From contig CM063256.1 of NCBI GenBank assembly GCA_032158295.1, positions 11,318,953-11,382,952 of the forward strand: a stretch of DNA of 64,000 nucleotides, written 5' to 3'. Every line of letters begins with the position of its first letter. Position 1 is the first letter of the stretch. This DNA comes from Pycnopodia helianthoides (lineage: Eukaryota > Echinodermata > Asteroidea > Forcipulatida > Asteriidae). The translations under genes and the position numbers were made by a program. Below, in pieces: positions 11,808-23,646 of the stretch. The notes below the pieces were generated by a model. The model had not been told where the DNA came from, ran no database searches, and saw only the letters and a list, made by a program, of their open reading frames with translations.

Positions 11808-11930
11808 TTTTTTATAGCGGTTAGACTGAAGGACTTGCAATCACAAGGTTGCGGGTTCGAATCCACACCAAGCTAAACACTACATTTCGACAATGACTAG
11901 ATAAGTCTTGTCGTCTAGTTAGTGAGTCAC
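11808..11930 (+). mobile_element. tRNA-derived SINE fragment
   Basis: TAGCGGTTAGACT near 11815 resembles a RNA polymerase III A box. GGGTTCGAATCC at 11852-11863 is a near-consensus B box. A SINE-like body and not a tRNA acceptor stem follows, so this is a SINE relic and not a tRNA gene. Confidence 0.5.
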
Positions 11931-12423
11931 GATTTACCGATTTGTGCAACTCTTAATCATTTATAGACGTTAAATCAATGTTTGTATGAGAGAGATTGGC
12001 TGTTGCCAAGATGTGGTGTTTATATCCGGCCTCGTGGGGATTTGCCGAGCTCCCTAGTGACAGGAAGATCATCCAAACAAACAACATAACAAACAAACAA
12101 ACAGGCAAATGGCGCAGCAAGATATATTGTGGTAATGACGTCACGGTAAGTTGGGTCATTGTGTGCTTATGTCGACATGGTATATTTCGCTATTTAGAAC
12201 TAGAGTCCTGGAGAAGATTTTTACAAATCGTAATGTCTACTTCCATCATAGAGAAAGGACAGTTATCAAGTCTTAAAAAATACTCTTTCATGAAAAACGA
12301 AACAAAAGTAAAAAAAAAACGACAAATAGTAATAATGATAATAATAAGATAGATTAATCCAATTATGTACCATACCTTTATGCAAAAATATCATTAAAGA
12401 AAAACTAGCTAACTATTATGGTA
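11931..12423. other. Downstream flank of G2
   Basis: AT-rich. Nothing recognised beyond the possible polyadenylation signal listed separately. Confidence 0.3.
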
Positions 12424-12429
12424 TTTATT
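12424..12429 (-). promoter_or_regulatory. Possible poly(A) signal of G2
   Basis: AATAAA on the minus strand, about 160 bases past the G2 stop codon. Position and sequence fit, but AT-rich DNA gives many chance matches. Confidence 0.35.
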
Positions 12430-12589
12430 AAGACATATCACTAAAAACACTACAACTTATAAATAATCGTTGATTGAAGACATTTATGATGTCCCGGTCA
12501 TCTTCTTTAGTCACATCTTATTAGATGTAATCAAAACGAGGTTGGAAGGGACATTAGTCTGTTTAATTTTTCCTTACTTTATGCTTGGT

Positions 12590-14927
12590 CTAACCGATGA
12601 TGTCAGGCGGCCGATTACTTTCAAAGACAGGTCGCATGCAGACACACCCAACAGTCACGCTCTCGTACTCCTGGTTGTAGTTAGACACCCCATCGATGCA
12701 CTCGCCGCGTCTGAGCACCGGCAGCTGGTACTTGATCGCGGTGCAGCTCAGATCCGGCCGGGGCTCGGACGTGTACTGGTCCAGGCAGGCGCTGCAGGAG
12801 CACACGGCCTTGGTGATGACCGCCGGGACCCTGTCCGCGTCGTACTGGCTGACGTAGCTCCACGGGCAGACGGACGACCGGCTGACGGGCCAGTTGTCCT
12901 GCACGGAGGTGCCGCTGGGGCAGGTCGAGTTGGTCTCCTCGGCGTCCGGGGACGGAGGGTTGTGGAAGAGGTACTCGTCGTCGAGTTTCCTCTGTAGCTC
13001 GGAGAGGGACGGGTTGACGCAGGAGGGCGGGTCCGTGACGACTGGATTAGCCAGCGTGCGACTCATCATCACGGCACTGATGATGAAGAGATTAACCAAC
13101 TGTGGAAGAAGAAAAAATGTATTGTTTAAATTTTGCTCCGAATGCTCTTATCAACGCGAGAAGCAAGTAAAAGTGATATAAAAGACTAGTCTAATCGAGA
13201 AAATTAAGTTACCTACGAAAATTGATTTTGAACTGTTTCACAGACGTTTGACAAAGAAGAAGATAAGGTACTAATAATAATTTTGCTATCATTATAATTA
13301 TTATATTTTTTATTTAATAATGTTTTTCTTCTTTGTCAACTATTAGGTAACATTCCCATTTCCATTTTTTTGTTTAAGTATTTAAACTTCTCGATCATAA
13401 ATATAAACAATAAATTAAATAAATACATAAAACAAGAAAACAAAATTAATAAAGAAATAAATTATTGGTAAATAAAGAAATAAGTAAGTGTTAAATAAAA
13501 GGGGGACTGTAATGCCGAGAGACAGTGAGCGCTAACTTGAAAAAAAAGAGCCGGGTTCAGTTGTAAAGTTTCACATCACTCGGATTGGAAAATTACTAGA
13601 TTTAAGCCTATTCATTACGAGTCGTAGTCAATGACTTGGCAGTCAGACTGATCGACCGACTGACAACTCTCTCCTGCTGTAATGCCATGCACACCCTATC
13701 CCTAGATCACCTAATAGATTGTCCACAACTATGAACAATGACATCATCCCAAAGGTATGCGACAAAGTTTGCACTAAAATTCACGACATTGCAAATAATT
13801 TTATTCGCATCCGTATCATGCTCACATAATATTTGCGATTTGCGATGTCCCTTCAGGGCCACCATATTTTGATTTTGTGCATAACTATCGCGCGCGGCAC
13901 ACTGGAAATTAATGCAAATTCTCTGCATGATAGATGGATCGATTGCCCATGACGTCATTGACCACCATTTGATGAAAAAACAAACAAACATTGGAAACGT
14001 GCACGCGTACGCACTTCGCACAACTTTCAGCCAATGATTAAGCCTTCCTCGCACGCACGCTTCATCAATGCAAGTTAGTGAACCATTTCGGGTGCTGCAA
14101 TTTCGCATCCGTAACCCAATAACTGTTTCGGTCATTGCCCAGTGATTAACAAAATGGCCAAGTCAACCGAAACAGTTATTGGTTACGACTGCGAAAACAC
14201 ACCCCTTGACTGTGTAGACAAGTTAGAATGCTTGACGCAGCTCAATGCGAAGACCAGAGTTGCCCCTAAAGATTGGAATTTCTCTCTTTTTGGAACTCTC
14301 TCTAAAAAGGTGGCGGTTAATTAAGTAGTAAACATTTGGAATAACTTCGGCTTTTCATAATATTGCTAATACCTTTTAATGTTTTGGGGGAGAGCTATGG
14401 TGGATTGAAATGAGTGTAGTTTTAGATTTAAAATTTAAAATTTAAAATAAAATGTAAATTAATCCACATTAAGGACATTTGTTTTAAATATCAATAATTT
14501 TAAGCCATCAGCTACAACACAAATTTTTGATCTTCGTTGACTATTGAAAAAAAATATATACATATAAATGTGTAATATATTATATACCTGATTTTGATTT
14601 ATAACTAATTTTGAAAGACTACATAAAAATAGACCAATGATGGTTCCAAATAGAACAAAATATAACAAATTAACTCTCCTAGATAGATTAAATGTTCATA
14701 ACGATTGTTATAACATCTAACTTCTTTCCACCAATTACCATTCCAACCATTTTTTTCCCCCTGAGAATTAGAATGGTAAAAATTGCAGAAATCATAAACT
14801 CTTCGCGAAGAACAGCGAAAAATTGAAGCCTACCTCAACTTAAAATCCCCTTCATCTTACAAGTATCTGTATATACAATATTTGGGATTCGTTTGACTCG
14901 ATAAAATAGAACACTTACAGAAATCAT
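12590..14927 (-). CDS. IL-17 family cytokine G2, two coding exons
   Basis: Secreted IL-17-type cytokine. The CDS is read as a join on the minus strand: exon 1 at 14927-14919 (ATG ATT TCT) followed by donor GTAAGT, and exon 2 at 13099-12590 after a pyrimidine-rich tract ending in CAG at 13102-13100. Splicing in phase 0 gives 172 residues starting MISLVNLFIISAVMMS, a textbook signal peptide cut near LA|NP. The core shows TCPSG, VCPWSYV, the acidic loop QYDADRVP, CSCSACL, a Cys before IKYQLPVLRR, a lone Cys (GEC) and GCVCMRP. The tail is ESNRPPDIIG. NST at the TNSTCP site is an N-glycosylation sequon. A TATA box sits about 130 bp upstream of the ATG. The coding exon is clearly more GC-rich than its surroundings. 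The 1.8-kb intron holds a hairpin element. The family call is very secure and the tiny exon is well supported by frame, donor and promoter. Confidence 0.88.
13100..14918 (-). other. Intron of G2
   Basis: Bounded by GTAAGT and a CAG acceptor on the minus strand. It is AT-rich. A strong inverted repeat at 14111-14188 has 22-bp arms (GTAACCCAATAACTGTTTCGGT and its complement), probably a small MITE. The minus-strand frame 13707-14135 shows no domain and is not called. Confidence 0.6.
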
Positions 14928-15056
14928 GATGCTTGACACAACGTTTGCTGCAGACTTGGGTTCTCAAAGTGATGACAATACTGGGCAATTCTTCGTAGGT
15001 AATTCTTGTTGCTCGAAGATTGAAGACTGATGATTATGTCAGTGCAAGCTTTAAAC

Positions 15057-15062
15057 TTTATA
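15057..15062 (-). promoter_or_regulatory. TATA box of G2
   Basis: TATAAA on the minus strand, 130 bp upstream of the exon-1 ATG. This implies a transcription start near 15030 and a 5' leader of about 100 bases. Confidence 0.6.
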
Positions 15063-16338
15063 CCGTTTCGAAATTCCAGGCTGTTCTTTTGTGAGACAAA
15101 GAGACGGACCTTAGGCCACCAATATCAACAAATTGAAAAAACACAGAATCTATTGGGACTGCCTCCAGGGGCAGTCCCGGGGCATGGCTCGGATAAATAA
15201 AATAATGACCGAGTTTGAAGTGAATGTTTTAAAACGTTTTTATTACGTCACCACCGCTGGAAATTAATTCAGAAGCGTTCGTTCGGACACTGCCTCCACA
15301 AAGCCCACTGTTGTTTTTCTCTTCCTTTAGGCGAAACGCAACAGGCAACCTTGACTTCATACGAACTCGGTACCAACAAAGAACTTCCGTCATACCTGGT
15401 GCCTTCTGCAACAAACCACGTGGCAGGTAATATCTCCATCACCCGTTACTTTGGTTTGATTTATTTTTGGTATAGTGATTTTCTTTCCTGTAGCCTCGAA
15501 CTTGCCGGTCGGGTACTCTCAAATCAGGAATTGAAATTAATTATGTAATCCTATATGGATTTGTATCCTGTCTGTTCCGTATTGGATGCATTCTCTCAGT
15601 CCGCTCAAAAAATAAAAACCCCAAAACAGGGGGAAAATAATGAGTAAGTCGTCTATTTATTATCGTAACAAAAATTCACGCTCATTGTTGGAATTGACTG
15701 GGAGTAATACGTAACAATTTCAACATGCCCTTGGTGAAAGCAGTACGGGGGCGGGGGGAAAAGGATTAAATTGTAGGGTGCACAATCATTTATCTTAGGG
15801 GCACTTCTAGCCAAATTCAAACTGTAGTTTGCGTTTGCATTTTTCTTTAAAAACGCCTTTTAAGCGCTGTTATTATATGCCGTTTACTATTTTGTTACTA
15901 AGATAATATGAAGAAAATGGGAAAAAATTGTTTTTGAACATAACAATAATACCACGAATAAAGAATACTTATGAATCGTATACATCTCTCACCAAGTTAG
16001 AAAAAAAAACACCACTATACTAAATGTATAAACATGCAGCATATTAATTTTTATTGTTAATTTGTTTGTTTTCTTGTTGTAGCGCAATAAGCGCCTTGGG
16101 AAGTCTTACTATATAGAGCAGGAGAAATTTTGCTCGGATGATGTATAGCTAAACTTCAGTACTGGGTTTTGAGAGTATGTTACATTGAATTACAGTAATG
16201 TTTATTCTAAAAAGTTCAGATTCAAAATGAAACGGCGGATGGAATGGGGGGGGGGGTGGCGGCGGAGAGCGATTGGGAGCACCTACCCTCCCCCTCCCAA
16301 GATCTCCTCGTTGATATGTCACTAGTGGGTTAGCACAT
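15063..16338. other. Intergenic stretch upstream of G2
   Basis: Contains a small inverted repeat, GGGACTGCCTCCAGGGGCAGTCCC, at 15155-15178. Poly-G runs lie near 15752 and 16246-16256. No gene recognised. Confidence 0.35.
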
Positions 16339-16910
16339 GCCGTCAATGCTTAGACCGCATCCAAATAACGGCTTAGCCAAGCCGTCAATGCTTAGACCGC
16401 ATACAAATAACGGCTTCGCAAAGCCGTCAATGCTTAGGCCGCGTCCGAATTGACGGCTTCACCTAGCCGTCGATGCTTAGACTGCGTCCGAATTGACGGC
16501 TTCACCTAGCCGTCAATGCTTAGACTGCGTCCGAATTGACGGCTTCGCCTAGTAGTCAATGCTTAAACTGCGTCCGAATTGACGGCTTCGCCTAGTCGTC
16601 GATGCTTAGGCCGCGTCCAAATTGACGGCTTCACCTAGCCGTCAATGCTTAGACTGCGTCCGAATTGACCGCTTCACCTAGCCGTCAATGCTTAGACTGT
16701 GTCTGAATTGACCGCTTCACCTAGCCGTCAATGCTTAGACTGCGTCCGAATTGACGGCTTCACCTAGCCGTCAATGCTTAGACTGCGTCCGAATTGACGG
16801 CTTCACCTAGCCGTCAATGCTTAGACTGTGTCCGAATTGACGGCTTCGCCTAGTAGTCAATGCTTAGACTGCGTCCGAATTAACGGCTCAGCTAGTGCTT
16901 AGGCCGCGTC
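16339..16910. repeat. 43-bp minisatellite with inverted halves
   Basis: About 13 imperfect tandem units of 42-43 bp. Each unit contains CCGTCAATGCTTAGACTGCG and then CGAATTGACGG, so every unit carries the inverted pair CCGTCAAT / ATTGACGG, with CTAG ending each unit. Units at the left end are more divergent, and the last is incomplete. Confidence 0.9.
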
Positions 16911-17666
16911 CACACACTTCTTGCGCGTAAGTCTGTGTTTGTTGATGGATTTTCTACTATTCTGTTTGCTAAAGTGTTGATCATATTTCTCGGTGCCATT
17001 TTGTTTTCCAAAATATCACTATACTTGTTCTGTTTTAGTTTTTTTTTATTATTAGCGAGTGTTTCCCATTGCTAAAGTATTCCAACTTTGCAAGGTATAA
17101 ATGCCACGAACATTCTTCATGGTCACGTCATTCTTAAGCATTTTTTACGCAAAGCTGATGTAGAATACATTTACAAGCAGCCCCCGCGTTGATGAAACGA
17201 CAGCTCCGTTTCCAAGAACTGTTCGTTCAGGCGGTTCCGGATCAGTCGAGGTTTACAAAACCGACAAATCAGGGTCTGAGCTCGTTGCAAAGAAGAAAGA
17301 AAAAAAGTGAACCACAAAATCAATTGAGCTCTTGTGTGGAACTGTTTAATGATCGGATGCGTGTCCCAATTCTTATTATGTTTAGCAACAGGTTCATTGT
17401 GAACGACATTTTTTCTATTGTTGGTTTTTTTTTTCATCTTCACAGCATAAATATCATCATAGGAAATAGCTATTAGATGTTAAAGCAGCAAATTGTTCGT
17501 TTACCATTTTCTCCCCTCAGTTGTAAAAAAAAACATGCTCTAGATTTTAGAAATAAATCTCATTTTGCAAGGCTCACAATTCAAATATTAATGAATTCTA
17601 GTTATTTCTTAGGAATATTTTGCGGTGTTTATATAAACACCAATGAGGTTCCACAAGAAAACGATT
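16911..17666. other. Intergenic stretch
   Basis: AT-rich. Short open frames overlap on both strands at 17171-17476 without any recognisable domain. No gene supported. Confidence 0.3.
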
Positions 17667-17930
17667 GGGTTTAAGGAACAAAGGATAACAAAATTTATCC
17701 CCTCCTCTTTTTAGCTGGGTTTACGGAACAAAGGATAACAAAATTTATCCCCTCCTCTTTTTAGCTGGGTTTACGGAACAAAGGATAACAAAATTTATCC
17801 CCTCCTCTTTTAAGCTGGGTTTACGGAACAAAGGATAACAAAATTTATCCCCTCCTCTTTTTAGCTGGGTTTAAGGAACAAAGGATAACAAAATTTATCC
17901 CCTCCTCTTTTAAGCTGGGTTTGAGGAACA
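17667..17930. repeat. 50-bp tandem array, nearly identical units
   Basis: Five full units plus a partial sixth. Each starts GGGTTTA(C/A)GGAACAAAGG and contains AAAATTTATCCCCTCC. Units differ at only one or two bases, so the expansion is recent. Confidence 0.9.
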
Positions 17931-20239
17931 AACAAACAAATATATACCCTAACTTAAATTATTACCGTTCGATCCACAAATAGACTATTTTCTTTTCGGG
18001 TACAAAACGTGGCCAATTGTTTTCAAACAAAAAGGTAAAAAACACAAGACTGTTTAAAGCTCTTGCAGCAATGTTTTACAGATGAAAACAGCATTATTTT
18101 AAGATTTTGAAAAACAGCTTCAGAAAAACTCATTTCAAAAAGAAGTAGAAACACAAAATTGTAGCTAAAAATGAACCTGTTTAGTTTACAGTTTACTGTT
18201 CAGATTGCATCTTTATTGGCCTCGTTATCAGTGTCTTATGTCTTATAATTTAATGTACAGAAGTATAAAAACAAAAAAACGCACACAGAATTTGTACATT
18301 TAATACACGGAAATCATAGCGCTGTTTAATAAACCCTCCAATGGCCTACAGGTGTGCCACCGAAAGACCGAAAACAAATTTTCCTTAATTACTTGTTCAT
18401 TTCTTCGCGAAAAAGGGTGAAACCCTTAAATTTCTATCCTCAGACAGGCCCGATTGACATGGCCTATGACCCTTTAGGCAGTATGACCCAAGAACTCCGA
18501 ATGCCGAGTTATGAAACACTTTTTATGTAGGGTAATGTACAACAAAAATCGCTGTTTTGCAGTGTAAAAACTCATTTTAAGTAATACAAACAAATAAAAA
18601 GTAAAAATAAATTGCCAAACTATCTCTACCACGGTTTGAAAGGTTTTTAGCTTTGAAAAAAAATATGAAATCAACATTTTAAAAGGGGATATACACGTTT
18701 TCCCATTGTACTGCACGCTGCTGTTCCTGTAGGACATCCAAAGTCAAGTTAACAATTAATGGCACCGCAGGGTTAAAACGTTTTGAATGTCATTAAGTCA
18801 ATCAAACTGAAATATTTCTGACTGAAGTACAGGTTTATTCAAATTGAACTTTTGATCGTAACAAAAAGGCAATTTTATTTTCGATTAGCTATTCATTTTA
18901 TCATTAGCCCAATCATTTATCTCAACGCTGTTGTTAGAAGCAAAAGCTAAATAAATAAAAATTAAAAATGATAAGATAAAGAAAATGGGGGAAATCCCAG
19001 AAAAAAACGAGTTGATCTTGAACTTAGAATTGTTGTTTTGGGGGGTTTTTTTGCGTCTTTTTTAAATTCATGAAAAAACGTAGATCTTTTATAAAGTATT
19101 GTTAAATTCTTTTTTTATTTTTTATTACGACATAATGAGAGAAAAAACTCCAAGCAATTCCAAATAGTTTATCTGGATAATTGAACCGGATGTCTTGGTA
19201 TTGAAATTAAACAATAAAGGAATGAAGCGAATATGACAGAGTTTATTATTTCAGTAAAACAAGGTTAATAGCATCAGGATTTGGCAGACAAATAAACTCT
19301 TGCAGAGTAGTTGCGTAAGAAACTGGCTATTCAATCGCATATAATGAGCTCATTAAGGATATAGGTTTTATGACTTAATTCGCTAGATTTGAAGTAAATA
19401 AAAGAAAAATTATTGATTACTCGACAAAGAAAAGTTCTTCGTGGGGGATTTACGGAACAGCTTCCGTGTAGAATGTCAGTGGTTGTACATGTATACTGTA
19501 GCGGATCTCAGTGCAACTTCCAAGCAATGTTACAGGCCGTGAAATTCTTTTGGGGTTTTTCTTTTTTGTTTTCAAACGATTACATGCAGGAAGAAATATG
19601 CGTAAAACCGCTAACGAGCATTAAAAGAACACCATTCCTTGATTATGTTTTAAATAAATTGTTTCTTATATTGATATGGATTCAATCCCTATATGGAGTA
19701 TTTTTTATATGGGCCTATATATATATATATTTTTTTTATATAATTGTTTTGTACCTTTAATGAATTATGTAGTGTCTTTCACTTTGTTCTGTTTGAGATT
19801 AACAAAATTTTCCTGATGTCGTATGTCTTATAATATGGCAATCCTTGTATTAAAATTAAATTTATAACTGAGAGGGGCAAAAAATGCAAGTGTTTACTGG
19901 TTTTTCAAAAAAACAAAACAAAAAACGCCCCCCCCCCCCGCCAAATAAATAAATAAATAAATTAACAGATTTACGTATTCTCTTAGCAGTAACATTAAAT
20001 TGATTTAAAAAGAAACGTGATTGACACAGGTTGAATCGAATTAAAGTCACCGAGCCCAACCGAACCGTCCATCCCATTTCACATTGGAGTATAGGCCTAA
20101 CCCTAATAAGTACACTTGAATAAAAACCACCCATAGCCACACAATCTCTCGGATGTTGTTTGTGTGCTCTTTCCAAAGTTGTTTTAGCGTTCTCATTTCT
20201 AAAGGTCTCCGTTCCAATGTACAACTTAATAAACAAAGA
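17931..20239. other. Long AT-rich intergenic stretch
   Basis: No gene recognised over about 2.3 kb. It contains poly-A/T tracts, a TA run at 19715-19728 and a poly-C run at about 19926-19938. Open frames at 18474-18737, 19413-19760 and 19862-20251 are low-complexity or lack domains. Confidence 0.35.
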
Positions 20240-20377
20240 AAATACAAACAATTATAAAGGTTTCATAAATGATTCGTAGAGCTGACAAAAGAGTGGCCAA
20301 ATAGTGTGCTTTCTGGGAACCAGTGGATGGATTTCGGTTTTGTTTTTATTTACCCAGACCAATGCTGTGCTTTATAT

Positions 20378-20720
20378 TTGATATTATACATGATTGGTAG
20401 AGCTGATAAAAATTGTCGCAGTCTTCAAGTTTTGTGTGATCAACCGTATACAAGAAATAACAAACCCGTGTATTAAAATTTGGGCTCCATCTGTTGTGTG
20501 AGTCAGGAGAAAATAGTGACAAATCATGCACAATTTTCAGCATGTGAACACATTGTCTTGGTTGTTCCAACCAAAATCGGCTTTTGCGTTGGTTTTTCAA
20601 AGTAAAAATAAGAAAAAAAAATGCTTTGAGATACAGTTTTCTTGAATATGACTTCAATTCAGAGGGAAAACATTTCACAGAAAAACCTGGTTCTCGTATG
20701 GACTTCGCAATCAGTAAGCT
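20378..20720. mobile_element. Dispersed repeat, GAGCTGA family, copy 1
   Basis: Starts near ATGATTGGTAGAGCTGATAA and shares GTGTGAGTCAGG, CAGTTTTCTTGAATA and AGAGGGAAA.ATTTCACAGA with the copy at 22528-22830. A minus-strand relative lies at 27510-27735. Probably a non-autonomous transposon. The predicted frames here are shadows of the repeat. Confidence 0.5.
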
Positions 20721-20974
20721 TTCAGACTACAATCAAACAATAGTGTTTTTCAGTCCTATACCAATCCCTATACAACGACCACACAAGTATCGGTGCCAAC
20801 CGGCCCCTTTAGCTGCATGGCTGTAGCTCTTTCCTGTACCGGTATGTCATGTCTCCGTCGTGTGTGCGGTCCCGCAGTGGTACATCACATTGGTGAAGAT
20901 GGTGTCTCGAAAGTTCCGCTTACCGTAAAACAGCACTGCGCGCAAACGTTATTCGGTTTTGCCCTTTCTCCTAG
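20721..20974. other. Short intergenic stretch
   Basis: Nothing recognised. Moderately GC-rich around 20790-20960 but without a domain. Confidence 0.3.
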
Positions 20975-21115
20975 GTAAGACCCCTGCTCTACAATGGCAA
21001 AGCGGTTCGAATCCCGCCCGAGTAATCCTATGCATGTGGATTTTTCACCCAAAGAACTCGGGGAAGTACTGAGAATACAGTGCTTTACACACATCGGTGA
21101 AAGGGTAAAACCAAA
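20975..21115 (+). mobile_element. tRNA-derived SINE fragment
   Basis: GGTTCGAATCCCGCCCGAG at about 21003-21021 is an excellent B box, but the upstream half does not fold as a tRNA. The following GAAGTACTGAGAATACAG and ACACATCGGTG look like a SINE body. Confidence 0.45.
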
Positions 21116-21883
21116 TAATATTCTTTATCCCCGGTGCAAATTTAACATCCATTAAAGTTGTCCAATTTCTAAATGTAGCTCTCTTTTTCAATTCGAACCA
21201 TATTTAATGGGTGGAACTTTTTTTAAACATCACATTACAAGTTCTGTTCAAAAAACAACTGCCACAATACACGTTGTAGCTGCTACAGTTGAGGTACCCA
21301 GATTCTCACAAAAGCCCGTACGCTCTCAGGGCCAACCGACAGTATATTCATTATGCAAGAGAAAGCTTCTTAAATACACTGTGTAAGTCTCGTGAGTTGG
21401 TGGTCCAAATCAAATGGAGTTTTACTTGGGCGGGATAGACTTGCACGGCCTACAAAAGCGGCGATGTTGTCTAGAAAAGAATGAGCCAAAAAGAGAATTA
21501 TTATTGGCCTTATTAAGTTGATTTTGTTCTCGACGGTTGAAAAGGAAAGTCGTTTCTCCACCATTTGGTTGGCTTTGTTGGGTCCCTGTGTGGGACCTGT
21601 ACAACCTTCGGTTTCACATTTGCCCGGATCTGTGCTTTGCCTCAGGACCTACTGTCATTGAACTGCTTAAACACAGACATGGTATACTTAAACAAATTCT
21701 TGTCTCCTGACGATGTCAAGAACAGGCTATTATCGAAACGTTGAGACCATTTATTAAAAGTTCATTCCACGGTAGTGAAGTTAAGAGCGAGAAGTCCCCA
21801 CGATCCACTCAGCGAAAGTAGTATTAGTCTCGGCCGATTTCCTACCCCCAGTAGTAGTTAATATTAAGCAGGCAGTTTTGTGC
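21116..21883. other. Intergenic with a possible retroelement 3' end
   Basis: Around 21695-21750 the sequence CCTGACGATGTC followed by ATCGAAACGTTGAGACC resembles the CTGACGAAG...CGAAAG ends of Penelope-like elements (compare 25450-25488). The match is weak and no coding part was found. Confidence 0.3.
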
Positions 21884-22236
21884 TTAAAGGTATTGCACAC
21901 TTTTGGTAACAGCTCAAAATCAGTGTCCACATTTTGTGTGATTCAACATAATATGCACGAACAAACAAAACTGTGAAAGTTTGAGCTCATTTGGTCATCG
22001 AGGTCACGATAAAATAGTGAAAAGAGGCCTTATGTGTTTTCTGTTTTTTCAAACATCGAGTTTTTATCACGCGTGATAAAAACTATTGTTTTACCCATTT
22101 CTCAGAAACGATAGCATTTTGGGCAGAAATATTTTAAGGAACCCTTTCTACCATAACTTACTTTAAATCATGTGAGTTATGTGTGAATCTGTGAACATTA
22201 AAGTTTCGATCTTACTAACAGTATACAGGCCTTTAA
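21884..22236. mobile_element. TTAA MITE, family C, copy 1
   Basis: TTAA on both sides, with ends AAGGTATTGCACAC and GTATACAGGCC. It shares TGGTCATCGAGGTCACGA, TTTCTCAGAAACGATAGCAT and GGAACCCTTTCTACCAT with the copy at 58733-59095. It is distantly related to family B through the GGTCACGA.AAAATAGTGAAAA segment. Confidence 0.75.
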
Positions 22237-22527
22237 GTAGCTTTGATAAATCGGGGCCTGATCTTTGTGATAATCATCCCAAACCTTTGCAGCTTTTATT
22301 AAACAAGTATTTCTTAATGTACGTTAATGTTAGGCTACTGTTTTTCTATTGTATCGCTTCTGTTTGGATGTTTACCAAGTGATCTACATTTTGCCATTTA
22401 ATTAATTCCCCAGCTGGGCAGAAAGATGTTAAAAACTATTTGTAATAAGTGGTCGGGAGTTGACAAATGTTTGGCGAAGGAATTTCTTTTGTGGAAAATC
22501 TCAATCTTCATTCTTTAAAAGGTGTAG

Positions 22528-22830
22528 TGCAGGATTGGTAGAGCTGACAAATTAATAGTCGCGGACAGTCAATCGTATACATCGAAGACCAAACCTGTGA
22601 AATTGTGGGCTGAATTCGTTGTGTGAGTCAGGTGAAAATAAGGAATAAAAATCATGCAAATTTTGGTGGCAACAGCCGAAATCAGCTGTTGCTTTTCGGA
22701 GGGTTTTCAAAAACAGTTTTCTTGAATAACACTCCATTTTTAGAGGGAAATATTTCACAGAGGAAACAGTTTCAGTATGAACTTTATAATCAGTTAGCTG
22801 TCACACTAAAATTAAACCATGACGTTTTTA
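22528..22830. mobile_element. Dispersed repeat, GAGCTGA family, copy 2
   Basis: Begins GGATTGGTAGAGCTGACAAA and matches the 20378-20720 element over several blocks. Just right of it are a poly-T tract (22951-22977) and intergenic DNA. Confidence 0.5.
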
Positions 22831-23646
22831 TCTTTACCAAACCTGCATACGAATTGCGCAATAAGTATAAGCAAAGTGACTGCTGTTTCTTAGAAATATT
22901 TAACAAACTGTTTTGTAATGGTGTACAATACATTCATCACAGCAGCAGAGACTTTTTTTTTTTTTTTTTTTTTTTTTAATTGGTTCCTCTTCTATGAACT
23001 TTGATTGTTCTTATTTGTTGACATCTTTTACCTATAATCGGATATCAATAGCACGTGAACCATTTCGAGAAGGAAAACCTTTGTTCGTTATAATATACCC
23101 AGTATATATCCACTATCACCCTATTGTACCGAAAAAGGAACCCAGCATTGTCATTATTGTCCCCTTTATACACCCAACCTTTAAGCCGTGTCTAGCCACA
23201 CCCATTTGTTGTATTTCACCAGGATGCTAGTTTGAAGGGACCCTAAACGACTGTGTTTTGACGGATCAGATTATTGCTCTCAGCTAACACCCTATCTTGT
23301 TGCCTCCATGAATAAACGGCATAAAGAGGTCAATGTGTGGGGAACGAATGCGGATGAGGCAAGGGGGGGGGTAGGTTAGGCTATGTGGATCATTCTTATG
23401 ACCACACCAACCCAAAAATAAAATTTTACTCATTGCCCTTCCCATGTTGGTTAACGGAACCCTTCGTCCTAGCCCTGTCTATACAAAGTCCCCACCACTA
23501 AGTAATAATGCAGTGACGCCCCCCCCCCCCCCCCACCCACCCCACCCCCACAAGCCCGCCACTCGCCGACTCTCTCACACATAGCGTGATGTCTGGTTAT
23601 TATATCAACCATAGTAGAAACTGTATCTATTCGGCAAGTACGTGGG
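22831..23646. other. Intergenic, homopolymer-rich
   Basis: Poly-T at 22951-22977, G run at about 23363-23371 and a C-rich tract at 23518-23551. No gene recognised. Confidence 0.35.

Noticed and set aside
12470..12997. 175-codon plus-strand frame
   Set aside because: It is the antisense shadow of the GC-rich G2 exon.
16339..17930. CRISPR-like array
   Set aside because: The tandem units follow each other without unique spacers and lie in an intron-bearing animal genome, so these are minisatellites.
20990..21025. Possible tRNA gene (GGTTCGAATCCCGC)
   Set aside because: Only a B box is present. No D arm, anticodon arm or acceptor stem can be folded, so it is treated as a SINE fragment. The same holds for B boxes near 11852, 31318, 32368 and 41476.
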